7,834 nucleotides of DNA from an uncultured Acetatifactor sp. (GCA_947626405.1 CANQSE010000084.1:1-7834), one strand, 5' to 3'; shown: positions 1 through 7,126, counted from the stretch's first letter. Translations and numbers: made by a program. The notes: generated from the sequence alone by a model not told the origin.

Positions 1-135
1 CGCAGACTTAGGTGCGGTACTTTCGCACCTTAGTCGGAGTTGGCAGTTAGTTCGGCGGAGCGTTGCCGCGTTTGTGGAGGCATATCCGTCGCCCGATGCC
101 GTCACTCGCATCCGCGATTAAACGGCGCATCTCCC
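1..135. other. GC-rich multi-hairpin intergenic element, possibly a REP-like repeat
   Basis: No gene is visible here beyond the helicase stop at 144. The stretch is packed with inverted repeats. The main hairpin pairs 5-16 with 24-35 (11 of 12 positions, one T-T mismatch, 7-base loop). A second pairs CGGC 53-56 with GCCG 65-68. A third pairs GGCAT 79-83 with ATGCC 96-100. A fourth pairs GATGCCGT 95-102 with 122-131 through a 2-base bulge, and encloses a small TCGC/GCGA hairpin (106-117). The third and fourth share bases 95-100, so they exclude each other. No T-run follows the main hairpin on either strand, so it is not a typical terminator. High GC and a mismatched stem resemble REP or IS200/IS605-type palindromic repeats; a structured RNA is the alternative. 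The element may continue past the left edge. That it is repeated in the genome is inference, since only one copy is visible. Confidence 0.45.
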
Positions 136-143
136 CATCCGTT

Positions 144-3100
144 CTACGACAAAAGCTCCAGAAAATCCTCCCTGCTCATGGCACCAAGCTGCGTCCCGTC
201 CCCCTGTACAACCTGTTCGGAAAGCAGACGCTTACTCTCCTGAAGCTGCTGAATCTTCTTTTCCACCGTATCCATTGCAATCAGCTTGTAAACCACTACC
301 TTACGGGTCTGTCCTATGCGGTGGGAGCGATCCGTCGCCTGATTCTGCGCCGCCAGGTTCCACCACGGGTCATAATGCACGACCATGTCGGCGCCCGTCA
401 GGTTCAGTCCCAGCCCGCCCGCCTTAAGCGATATAAGGAACACCGGCGTATTTCCCGCGTTAAATTCCTTCACCATCCTGAGGCGCTGTTCCTTCGGCGT
501 AGCTCCGGTGATGGTGTAAAATTCCAGCCCTTCCTCCCGCAGCCTTTCCGCAATAATCTCCAGCATAGACGTAAACTGAGAAAACAGAAGGATCCTGTGC
601 CCGCCTTCCGCGGCGCTTCGCACCAGCTCCATACACGCCTCAAGCTTGGCGCTGCCTCCATTGTAATTTTCAAAGCACAGCGACGGGTCGCAGCATATTT
701 GTCTCAGCTTCATAAGCTCCGCCAGGATCTGAATTTTGTTTTCCTTAAATTCGTCCGCACCGCCTTCAAAATAAGTCCGGCGCATATGCACAACCTGTGC
801 GTCATAGAGACGTCTCTGCTCGTCCCCGAAACGAATGTATCTGCTCTCCTCAAGCTTCTCGGGCAGATCCTTAAGTACATCCTCCTTCAGTCTCCTGAGG
901 ATAAACGGCGCCGTCATGCGCTGCAGACGCTCCAGTGCCGACTGCTCGCCCTTTCTCACTATAGGAGCTTCAAAATCCTTTTTGAAAACTTCATATCCGT
1001 ACAGATACCCCGGCATGAGATAATCAAAAATGCTCCACAGCTCGCTCAGCCTGTTCTCAACCGGCGTCCCTGTGAGCGCATAACGTATCCGGCTGCGTAT
1101 CCCTTTTACGGCCTTTGCAGCGGCAGTGCTGTGGTTCTTGATATATTGCGCCTCGTCTATGATCTGACAGAAAAATTCCCTGTCCTCATAATTTGCCACG
1201 TCGCGCTTTAAAAGATCGTAGGAAGTGACGAGCACGTCAAAATCCCCGCTTTCTTCAAGCTTTTTTGCTCTTTCCTCCTGGGTGCCTGCAATAACCAGAC
1301 AGGAAAGCTCCGGCGCAAACCTTTTAAGCTCCTCCTCCCAGTTATAAACAAGCGACGCGGGAGAGATCACGAGGGAAGGACCTTCAATTCCTTCCTGTTT
1401 TGCCGCAAGAAGCACCGCTATAGCCTGTACTGTCTTTCCCAGTCCCATATCGTCGGCCAGTATTCCTCCGAACCGATATGCGGCAAGCATACGCATCCAG
1501 CGATAACCCGTCACCTGATATCCGCGCAGCACCCCTTCAAGCGTCCCCGGCACCTCAAAATCCGCATCCTTCACGGCCTTAAAATCGCGCACAAGCTCTC
1601 TGAAATGACTGTCCCTTGAGGCATAGATTTCCTCGTTTTTCTCAAGGAGCCTGTCAAGGTACAGCGCCCTGTAAAGAGGAAGACGTATGTTTTCCTTCAG
1701 CAAATCCTTCGATGACAGACGCAGGGCTTCCATCATCTCATCAAGCGTTTCCAGCGAGCCGTTGTCAAGACTTAAAAAATCACCGTTTTTAAGCCTGTGA
1801 TAGTGTTTTTTCTGACGGTAGCTTTTAAGGATATCCAAAAGCTCCTGAGGAGGTATGTCCTCCGACGACACCTTCAGATCCAGCAGGCCGCTGGATAAGG
1901 AAACCCCGACCGATACGTGAACCCTGCGGTTTAGCTTCATCCTGTTAAAGCGCTGTGTGACCTGTACCTCCCCAAGGGAGAGCATCTCGTCGACTCCCCT
2001 GTCCATCACCCCGTACATAAGCTCCTCGTCCTGACCGCAGTGAAGCAGCTTTTCTGTCGGGTCATAGACAGGAAACCACTGGCTCAGAATGTGCAGAATC
2101 TCCTGTTCCCTCATCATATCGCGAAACGGCTCATACGCCACGCCGTTTTCCATAACATCGAGGACAGACACCTTTCTGCCGCCGTACCTGGCTTCTACGC
2201 GGCAGCTCATGTTTTTGCCTTCCGCGTCAAGATAAAACACAAATTCCGCGCGGGGCAGCACATATGCTTCTATCTCCTTTGCGTTTTCCTCTATAATTTC
2301 CACCGCTCCCTCAAGCCTGGGAAGTACATTGTGATAAAACTGGCTCAGGGAATTTCTTCCAATCTGAAATGTATCAGTACCCTGCTCCGCAAACTCCGCA
2401 AGCAGACGGATACGGCTCTCAAATTCCGCCTCGAGTCTGCAGAGCGCATCTTCTCCTACAAAGTAAGACGCCGTAATCCCGTGATAAAGACGGGGCATTT
2501 TAAATTTCGCGGTGATTCCGTGAAAGGCCCTCCTTCCGCTTATGTCATTCATGCGTATGGTCAGTGATGCGGGAGGGTTTTTCTCCCGCGTGCGTATCAT
2601 CCTTTTTACGCCGTTGTCCTTGTCCTCAAGTTCAAACTCATCCGCTCCCATAAGCTGGTACAGTTCGTCAATTCTCCAACCAAAAACGGACAATTCCCCC
2701 AGCTTTGCGGCTTTGTGTCTGATATAGGAGGAAGGTCCCGTCATACGCTGCTCAAAATTCTGCTCCTCGCGTACGACTTTTCCTATGTAGTCGATCCATT
2801 TTCTGCTGTCGTTTGTAAAATTGTTTCTGTCGTGATTGATTTCCGTTCCGCTTCCATACACCGCCGTAGCCGACTCCCTGACATTAGTATAAAATTCAAA
2901 GAGGTTCTTTACTACAAAAAGTCTGCCCTCCCCAATCTTGAAAGATACGTGCAGCTCCCCTCCGCGAAGCGTCAGCCTTGGCTGCAGCGTCAGGCTCTCC
3001 GCCTTTCCTCCGACGCGGGAAAGCACATGATTCGCACTCTGATGCATATACGCGTTCATCAGTCTCACGGCATGCTTGTCAGTTGCGTCTCCGATATTTT

Positions 3101-3551
3101 TTTCCTTTAGCGACTCCTTAATCAGAGTCATAAATCCTGCCATGTACGAGCAGTATTCTTTCCTGTAATAATTGTAATAGCTTTTTACGCATCGCGGACA
3201 GTAACATTCCGAATAGATTATCTTGTCTCTTGAAAACACGATGTGGAGAGGAAACCGCTTTTTTCCGTCTCTCCCCTCTCCAATCGCCTCGGCAATCATC
3301 TCGTTATACATATCACCGTATCCGCCCTGCAGCTCGCTAAGCGTCACGCGGCCGTCCTGCACGAGTCTTTCACCCTCCCTTGCCACAGACTGAAGAAGGT
3401 TCATCGACTTTACTATGACATCGGCGTTAAAATACCGGTACCTTTCAAGCTCGCCGGAATCCGCCCCTGCATTTTCAGCGCCGTATTCACTGTCCGTTTC
3501 CTCCTGGCCGTTAAGGACAATATATTCCTGTTCCTGATTTGAATTGTTCAT
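144..3551 (-). CDS. Snf2/RapA-family DEAD/DEAH-box helicase-like ATPase with degenerate SWIM-type zinc motif
   Basis: A 1135-residue Snf2-family ATPase, expected to translocate on nucleic acid and remodel protein-DNA complexes or recycle RNA polymerase, as RapA does. The ATPase core is complete: an LRGYQ Q-like motif (675-679), Walker A DDMGLGKT (700-707), DEAQ box II (799-802), TGTP motif III (827-830), motif IV around ILLFSQF (987-993), motif V KAGGLGLNLTGA (1043-1054) and motif VI with DRSHRIGQ (1074-1081). The region from about 240 to 620 has the length and place of the Snf2-associated domain of Firmicutes homologues. Near the N-terminus, cysteines 116, 118, 121 and 134 sit where a SWIM finger (CxC...CxH) is expected, but the usual His is Tyr136. 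The ATG start has GGGAGA six bases upstream and a promoter candidate further up. The gene stands alone, reads away from the sugar operon and looks intact. Its exact cellular role cannot be told from sequence; family assignment is very secure. Confidence 0.95.
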   Translation of the reverse strand: MNNSNQEQEYIVLNGQEETDSEYGAENAGADSGELERYRYFNADVIVKSMNLLQSVAREGERLVQDGRVTLSELQGGYGDMYNEMIAEAIGEGRDGKKRFPLHIVFSRDKIIYSECYCPRCVKSYYNYYRKEYCSYMAGFMTLIKESLKEKNIGDATDKHAVRLMNAYMHQSANHVLSRVGGKAESLTLQPRLTLRGGELHVSFKIGEGRLFVVKNLFEFYTNVRESATAVYGSGTEINHDRNNFTNDSRKWIDYIGKVVREEQNFEQRMTGPSSYIRHKAAKLGELSVFGWRIDELYQLMGADEFELEDKDNGVKRMIRTREKNPPASLTIRMNDISGRRAFHGITAKFKMPRLYHGITASYFVGEDALCRLEAEFESRIRLLAEFAEQGTDTFQIGRNSLSQFYHNVLPRLEGAVEIIEENAKEIEAYVLPRAEFVFYLDAEGKNMSCRVEARYGGRKVSVLDVMENGVAYEPFRDMMREQEILHILSQWFPVYDPTEKLLHCGQDEELMYGVMDRGVDEMLSLGEVQVTQRFNRMKLNRRVHVSVGVSLSSGLLDLKVSSEDIPPQELLDILKSYRQKKHYHRLKNGDFLSLDNGSLETLDEMMEALRLSSKDLLKENIRLPLYRALYLDRLLEKNEEIYASRDSHFRELVRDFKAVKDADFEVPGTLEGVLRGYQVTGYRWMRMLAAYRFGGILADDMGLGKTVQAIAVLLAAKQEGIEGPSLVISPASLVYNWEEELKRFAPELSCLVIAGTQEERAKKLEESGDFDVLVTSYDLLKRDVANYEDREFFCQIIDEAQYIKNHSTAAAKAVKGIRSRIRYALTGTPVENRLSELWSIFDYLMPGYLYGYEVFKKDFEAPIVRKGEQSALERLQRMTAPFILRRLKEDVLKDLPEKLEESRYIRFGDEQRRLYDAQVVHMRRTYFEGGADEFKENKIQILAELMKLRQICCDPSLCFENYNGGSAKLEACMELVRSAAEGGHRILLFSQFTSMLEIIAERLREEGLEFYTITGATPKEQRLRMVKEFNAGNTPVFLISLKAGGLGLNLTGADMVVHYDPWWNLAAQNQATDRSHRIGQTRKVVVYKLIAMDTVEKKIQQLQESKRLLSEQVVQGDGTQLGAMSREDFLELLS

Positions 3552-3556
3552 TGCAG

Positions 3557-3562
3557 TCTCCC
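3557..3562 (-). promoter_or_regulatory. Ribosome binding site of the Snf2 helicase gene
   Basis: GGGAGA on the minus strand, followed by five bases and then the nearest in-frame ATG (3551-3549). It supports that ATG as the true start; no other start with a comparable site is seen nearby. Confidence 0.7.
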
Positions 3563-3610
3563 TTTTATCATTCGATCCGCGGTATTTAACTAAATGTAGG
3601 AATGTTTATT

Positions 3611-3620
3611 CTTTTAAAAG
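3611..3620. promoter_or_regulatory. Short perfect palindrome in the helicase leader, possible operator
   Basis: CTTTTAAAAG is a perfect 10-bp palindrome just downstream of the weaker promoter candidate of the helicase gene, where a repressor could act. It is short and lies in very AT-rich DNA, so it may be chance. Confidence 0.2.
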
Positions 3621-3674
3621 TGTCAGAATATTTATTTTTTTAATTACGTGTCAAAATTTTTTGTCAATATTTTT

Positions 3675-3703
3675 ATTATAGGGGAAAAAAGAGATTGCAT
3701 CAA
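3675..3703 (-). promoter_or_regulatory. Sigma-A-type promoter candidate for the Snf2 helicase gene
   Basis: On the minus strand TTGATG (3703-3698), a 17-base spacer and a perfect TATAAT (3680-3675). Transcription would start near 3668 and give a leader of about 115 bases. A second, weaker candidate lies closer to the gene: perfect TTGACA (3654-3649), 18 bases, TATTCT (3630-3625). A third TTGACA at 3667-3662 has no good -10. The gap is very AT-rich, so chance matches are likely, but position between the operon terminator and the helicase gene fits a promoter. Confidence 0.6.
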
Positions 3704-3714
3704 CAAAAAATAAA

Positions 3715-3767
3715 TAAAAAATTGTCATAAGAAAACAGGGATTAAACAGCATGAGTTTAATCCCTGT
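3715..3767 (-). terminator. Rho-independent terminator of the sugar ABC transporter operon
   Basis: A perfect 13-bp inverted repeat (3767-3755 paired with 3747-3735, 7-base loop) lies 35 bases past the stop of the MalG-like permease gene. On the minus strand it runs into TTTTC and, after a short break, a further T-run near 3715-3720. The opposite strand has no T-run after the stem, so it acts for the minus strand. It separates the sugar operon from the helicase gene. Confidence 0.85.
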
Positions 3768-3802
3768 CACGTGCTTTAAATAAAGTGTTTTAATCAGGTC
3801 CT

Positions 3803-4639
3803 TTATCCCTTTACGCTTCCAAGCGCCACACCCGCTATTATGTATTTTGAAAGCAGGAAATACACGATAAAAAGCGGAAGCACCGTCAAGGTCAGTCCGA
3901 GATAAATTGCTCCGTGCTCTGTCTTGTAAATATCTCCTCTCAGCAGGCTCACCATTATAGGCATGGTGAACTTTTCCTGTCTTGTCAGCAGGATAGAGGG
4001 CAGGAACAGGCTGTTCCAGCTATTTACAAAGGAAAAGATCGCCTGAGTTGCGATTGCCGGTTTCATAATCGGCATTGCAATCCTGTTAAAGGTGTAAAAT
4101 TCCCCTGAGCCGTCGATTCTTGCAGACTGCACAATCTCGAGAGGGAGAGCCCCCAGCATATACTGTCTCATAAAGAACACCATCGCCGGCGCTGCTATGG
4201 CAGGCAGAATAAGGGGAAGGAAATTATTTGTCAGTCCCACTCTGTAAATCATCTGGTAGAAACCGATACTTGTCACCTGCGCGGGAATCATCATCACAGC
4301 CATGATAAAGGTGAAGAACCCGCGGCGAAGCTTCCATTCATAAACCACCACCGCATACGCCGTCAGCGTGGAAAAGTAAACGCTGCAAAACGTGGAGAAT
4401 GTGGATATAATAATGGAATTTAAAAATCCCATCATCGGGTTAAAGCTCTTTCCAAGCAGTACATTCAGGTTACTGATCAGATATTTGGAAGGCAGAAGTG
4501 AAATTGCATGCTGCTGTATCTGATACGTTGAGCGAGTGGAATTGGTAAGCATAATCCAAAACGGCAGGATGCAGAGGATCGCCAGCAGTATACATACAAC
4601 GTAGATAATTGCCTTAAAAATTCCCCTTTTTATTTTCAT
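3803..4639 (-). CDS. CUT1 carbohydrate ABC transporter permease, MalG/LacG-like
   Basis: A 278-residue inner-membrane permease of the MalG type (binding-protein-dependent transport family), forming the sugar channel together with the MalF-like partner encoded just upstream. Hydrophobic segments lie at about 10-31, 72-99, 107-127, 138-158, 195-216 and 245-269, the six expected for this family. The cytoplasmic ATPase-docking loop is at about 165-193 (QSARIDGSGE then RIAMPIMKP); its first EAA residues read Q-S-A rather than E-A-A, while the following Asp-Gly is kept. The length is normal. The ATG overlaps the stop of the malF-like gene by four bases (ATGA), with AGAGGTG (4653-4647) as ribosome binding site inside the end of that gene, so the two are translationally coupled. 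It is the last gene of the operon. The sugar carried cannot be told from sequence. Confidence 0.93.
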   Translation of the reverse strand: MKIKRGIFKAIIYVVCILLAILCILPFWIMLTNSTRSTYQIQQHAISLLPSKYLISNLNVLLGKSFNPMMGFLNSIIISTFSTFCSVYFSTLTAYAVVVYEWKLRRGFFTFIMAVMMIPAQVTSIGFYQMIYRVGLTNNFLPLILPAIAAPAMVFFMRQYMLGALPLEIVQSARIDGSGEFYTFNRIAMPIMKPAIATQAIFSFVNSWNSLFLPSILLTRQEKFTMPIMVSLLRGDIYKTEHGAIYLGLTLTVLPLFIVYFLLSKYIIAGVALGSVKG

Positions 4640-5604
4640 ACTTTTTCACCTCTCATCTTTTTCCTGTATTCCTTCTCCTGCGCCCTGACCTGTTTTCTGA
4701 GTTTTGCCTCGTCCTTATCGCGCAGCATGAAGAATATTACCGCGGACAACACCGCTATAATTGCAAACATAACCATGCTGGCCGCAGCTGCGGTATTGTA
4801 CTTATAGCTGCCGGCAAAAGCTTGATTGTAAATAAACATGCTTGCGGTAAGCGTCGCGTTGTCAGGATTTCCGTTCTGGTACATCTTGGGGATATCGTAC
4901 ATCTGAAGTCCCCCGATCAGACTTGTCACCAGCGTATAGAGAAGAATAGTCTTCAGATTGGGCAGAGTCACGCGGAAGAAGGTCTGGAAGCCGTTTGCGC
5001 CGTCTATGTCCGCAGCCTCAAATATATCCGTGCTGATACCGAGTATACCGGCAATCAGGACGATCATCGTGTAACCGTACCACATCCAGAACTGGATAAA
5101 AGCCACAATCACCTGCGAAGCAAGCTTGGACTGAGAGAAATTAAAAGCATCAGCGCCTCCGATAGTCTTAATGAGATCGTTCACAGGTCCGAGAGGATAC
5201 CCAAAAAGTGAGCTGAACAGTGTGGCAACCGTGGCAGCCGTAATTATATTCGGCATATAAAAGACAATCTTGAAAAATCCCTGCCCTTTGATCTTCAGTC
5301 TGCCGCTCGTGAACCACGCGGAGAGAATCAGGGCAAGCGTCATCTGAGGAATAAAGTTCCAGATCCAGATCTTGAATGTATTTTTCAGCGCAATCTTAAA
5401 AGAATTATTCTGAATAATCTCTTTAAAATTATCAAGCGGATTTTCCAGGAAATGGATTTGGGTATTTCCCAGTCCCTTAAGATCCGTAAAGCCTATCACC
5501 GCCGTATACAAGATGGGATAGAGCATAAAAATAATAAAAGCTATCACAAAGGGCAGAGAAAACAGATACCCGTATTTTGCATAGCTTACACGTTTTCGCT
5601 TCAT
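4636..5604 (-). CDS. CUT1 carbohydrate ABC transporter permease, MalF/LacF-like
   Basis: A 322-residue membrane permease of the MalF type, partner of the MalG-like protein in an oligosaccharide importer. A basic N-terminus (MKRKR) leads into a first membrane segment at about 12-36; further segments lie at about 74-99, 111-135, 163-190, 217-232 and 272-293. The cytoplasmic EAA loop is canonical: EAADIDGANG (196-205) followed by FRVTLP (210-215). A charged Lys/Arg/Glu-rich tail (294-322) follows the last segment. The ATG at 5604 is chosen over an in-frame TTG at 5622 because that TTG abuts the GGAGG ribosome binding site and has no site of its own. The gene lies 141 bases after the binding-protein gene, with two hairpins between, and overlaps the next gene by four bases. 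No ATPase gene is nearby. Family is secure; substrate is unknown. Confidence 0.93.
   Translation of the reverse strand: MKRKRVSYAKYGYLFSLPFVIAFIIFMLYPILYTAVIGFTDLKGLGNTQIHFLENPLDNFKEIIQNNSFKIALKNTFKIWIWNFIPQMTLALILSAWFTSGRLKIKGQGFFKIVFYMPNIITAATVATLFSSLFGYPLGPVNDLIKTIGGADAFNFSQSKLASQVIVAFIQFWMWYGYTMIVLIAGILGISTDIFEAADIDGANGFQTFFRVTLPNLKTILLYTLVTSLIGGLQMYDIPKMYQNGNPDNATLTASMFIYNQAFAGSYKYNTAAAASMVMFAIIAVLSAVIFFMLRDKDEAKLRKQVRAQEKEYRKKMRGEKV
4647..4653 (-). promoter_or_regulatory. Ribosome binding site of the MalG-like gene, inside the MalF-like gene
   Basis: AGAGGTG on the minus strand, seven bases before the ATG at 4639. It lies within the last codons of the upstream gene. Together with the ATGA stop/start overlap it indicates coupled translation of the two permeases in equal amounts. 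Confidence 0.7.
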
Positions 5605-5615
5605 ATTTTTCCCAG

Positions 5616-5620
5616 CCTCC
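5616..5620 (-). promoter_or_regulatory. Ribosome binding site that decides the MalF-like start
   Basis: GGAGG on the minus strand lies 11 bases before the ATG at 5604, a rather long gap. The in-frame TTG (5622-5620) shares its last base with this site, so it cannot be served by it; hence the ATG is preferred. Confidence 0.65.
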
Positions 5621-5647
5621 AATACATTGTTATGAGCCGGCTGTCTA

Positions 5648-5714
5648 AAACGGCCAAAGCCCGTTTACCCCATGTAGTGAAACAGGGGCGGCCGAAAGGT
5701 CTCCGACCACCCCT
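5648..5714 (-). other. Two hairpins between the binding-protein and permease genes
   Basis: Read on the minus strand, the first hairpin pairs 5714-5704 with 5694-5684 (11 pairs including two G-U, 9-base loop). The second pairs AAACGG with CCGTTT (5666-5661 with 5653-5648, 7-base loop) and runs into TTTTA. Neither has a strong T-run, so full termination is unlikely. In binding-protein-dependent operons such hairpins commonly protect the 3' end of the binding-protein message or partly stop transcription, so that the binding protein is made in excess of the membrane parts. The structure is seen directly; the role is inferred. Confidence 0.6.
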
Positions 5715-5745
5715 TATTCCCGTCATTAAGTCCGACTGTTAAGCG

Positions 5746-7080
5746 TTACTCGGCTTCGATTCCAAGATTATCCTTAACCTGGGTCTTGAAGTCTGCAATA
5801 GCCTGATCACGGCTCTTTTCACCGGATGTATACGCTCTTACCTGATCTCTCCAGTAGGAGTTGATTGTCTCGTCGTACTGAGTAAGAGTCTTACCGTTTG
5901 CATACTCGTTGGCAGGTACGAACACTTCAAACATGTTCTGTCCGCCAAGGAACTCTACGGAGCCGTCAGAATTGTTCATTACAGTTCCGCTTGCAACAGC
6001 ATCCTTTGTGCCGCCCTCGCCGTTTAAGGTTCCGTTTGCCCACTTGTACTGAAGGCCGTCATTGGTGCAGTTTAAGGTGATCCAGTCAATGATCTGTCCT
6101 ACAGCTTCCTTCTTAGAGGAATCCTTGTTTGCAAGGAGCCATGTGCCGCCCCAGAAGAAACCGATCGGGGAATCGCATACAGCCCAGTCGCCGTAGGTGC
6201 CTTCACCTGTCTTGGTGCCGCCGCTGTTGGGAGCTATCGTGTAGTTGACAAGCCATGCGGGACCGAAGAAACCGAAGATCTGCTTCTCGCCTACGCCCTG
6301 CATATCAGCATACCATGCTTCCGTCCAGTCCTTGGTATCATTGTGATATCCGTTGTCCTTAAGCTTCTTGGAAAGATCGAGGAACTCCTCTCTCTTGGGA
6401 TCGATGTGAAGCTTTCCGTCTACGATCCAGCCTGTTGAAGAACTGTTCTCAACTGCGTGCCAGAGGTCTCCGTCTCCGGAAATGATTCCGTAGCCCTTAG
6501 CCTTCAGCTCCTCTGCAGCCGCCCAGAACTTATCCCAGCTTCCGCTTCCGCCGCCGATCTTCTCCTTGATGGTAGCGGGATCATCTGTTCCCCACACATC
6601 CTTGGCGATTGAACGACGATAGATGAAAGCGCCGCCTGTAGCCTGATAGCCAAGTGCAACAACGTCTCCGTTGCGGCTCCCGATATCAACCGAATACTGA
6701 GCGATATCAGCATCTGCAAGCTCCTTGTCTACGTCGATGCCGAGATCCTTGTATGTAGCCGCATACTGAGAAGCATCGCCCTGCGTATACTTCAGGACGA
6801 AAGCAGCCTCCGCGCAATACAGATCCGGTGCGTCCTTGCCGCCTGCTGCCAGCGCAGCGTCGAGAGCGGGCTGATACTCACCGTTTGTAGTGGCGATGAT
6901 GGTTGTATTGATCTCATAATCGAAATCAGGATTTGCTTCCTTGAATTTCTCGATCATACCGGGAACTTCGTCCGTAAACGCCCAGACGTTAATCGTCTTT
7001 GACGAACCGGATCCGCAGCCGGTAAGCATGGACGCAACCATCGTCATGCTCAGAAGAACACCAAACAACTTCTTCTTCAT
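5746..7080 (-). CDS. CUT1 extracellular solute-binding lipoprotein (family 1) for a carbohydrate
   Basis: A 444-residue sugar-binding lipoprotein that captures substrate outside the cell and hands it to the MalF/MalG-like permeases encoded downstream. It has a short lipoprotein signal: MKKK, a hydrophobic stretch, and lipobox LTGC with lipidated Cys22, then a Gly/Ser linker. The mature part starts with INVWAFTDEVP and follows the family 1 bacterial binding-protein pattern: a KFKEANPDF segment (45-53), APDLYCAEAAF (84-94), GYQATGGAFIYRR (144-156), the FFWGGTWLLANKDSSKKEA hinge-region stretch (308-326) and a C-terminal segment ending in DFKTQVKDNLGI. It is rich in Trp and Tyr, as expected for stacking on sugar rings. 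The ATG at 7080 is chosen over an upstream extension because AAGGAGG (7093-7087) lies six bases before it and the signal peptide starts there. First gene of the operon, with its own promoter. The ligand is not identifiable from sequence. Confidence 0.95.
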   Translation of the reverse strand: MKKKLFGVLLSMTMVASMLTGCGSGSSKTINVWAFTDEVPGMIEKFKEANPDFDYEINTTIIATTNGEYQPALDAALAAGGKDAPDLYCAEAAFVLKYTQGDASQYAATYKDLGIDVDKELADADIAQYSVDIGSRNGDVVALGYQATGGAFIYRRSIAKDVWGTDDPATIKEKIGGGSGSWDKFWAAAEELKAKGYGIISGDGDLWHAVENSSSTGWIVDGKLHIDPKREEFLDLSKKLKDNGYHNDTKDWTEAWYADMQGVGEKQIFGFFGPAWLVNYTIAPNSGGTKTGEGTYGDWAVCDSPIGFFWGGTWLLANKDSSKKEAVGQIIDWITLNCTNDGLQYKWANGTLNGEGGTKDAVASGTVMNNSDGSVEFLGGQNMFEVFVPANEYANGKTLTQYDETINSYWRDQVRAYTSGEKSRDQAIADFKTQVKDNLGIEAE

Positions 7081-7086
7081 TTTTAT

Positions 7087-7093
7087 CCTCCTT
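7087..7093 (-). promoter_or_regulatory. Ribosome binding site of the binding-protein gene
   Basis: AAGGAGG on the minus strand, six bases before the ATG at 7080. It is near-perfect and sets the start, ruling out a 12-residue-longer reading frame from 7116. Confidence 0.85.
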
Positions 7094-7097
7094 CTCC

Positions 7098-7114
7098 GGT
7101 GTAATCTATACACC
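7098..7114. promoter_or_regulatory. Inverted repeat in the leader of the sugar operon, candidate operator
   Basis: GGTGTA (7098-7103) and TACACC (7109-7114) form a perfect 6-bp-arm inverted repeat around a 5-base centre. It lies between the -10 box and the ribosome binding site, just downstream of the expected start of transcription. It could bind a repressor, or form a small hairpin in the mRNA leader. It does not match the catabolite-repression (cre) consensus. Confidence 0.4.
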
Positions 7115-7126
7115 ACTTTTAAGGAT

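Noticed and set aside
5..35. Hairpin as Rho-independent terminator of the helicase gene
   Set aside because: The stem is good but no T-run follows it on the minus strand (the sequence continues AGTCTGCG) nor on the plus strand, so it is reported as part of a palindromic element instead.
63..1211. Long plus-strand open frame of 382 codons opposite the helicase gene
   Set aside because: It lies wholly antisense to the helicase C-terminal motifs (motifs III to VI), has no ribosome binding site, and its protein is rich in Arg, His and Leu with no recognisable domain: a typical mirror of a coding strand.
2040..2567. Plus-strand open frame of 175 codons inside the helicase gene
   Set aside because: Antisense to the intact helicase frame, no ribosome binding site and no recognisable family.
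5605..5622. Upstream TTG start extending the MalF-like protein by six residues
   Set aside because: The TTG overlaps the GGAGG ribosome binding site that serves the ATG at 5604 and lacks a site of its own; the ATG gives the typical MKRKR start.
7081..7116. Extended start of the binding protein at 7116
   Set aside because: It would place 12 Arg-rich residues before a complete lipoprotein signal and lacks a ribosome binding site; the site AAGGAGG fits the ATG at 7080.
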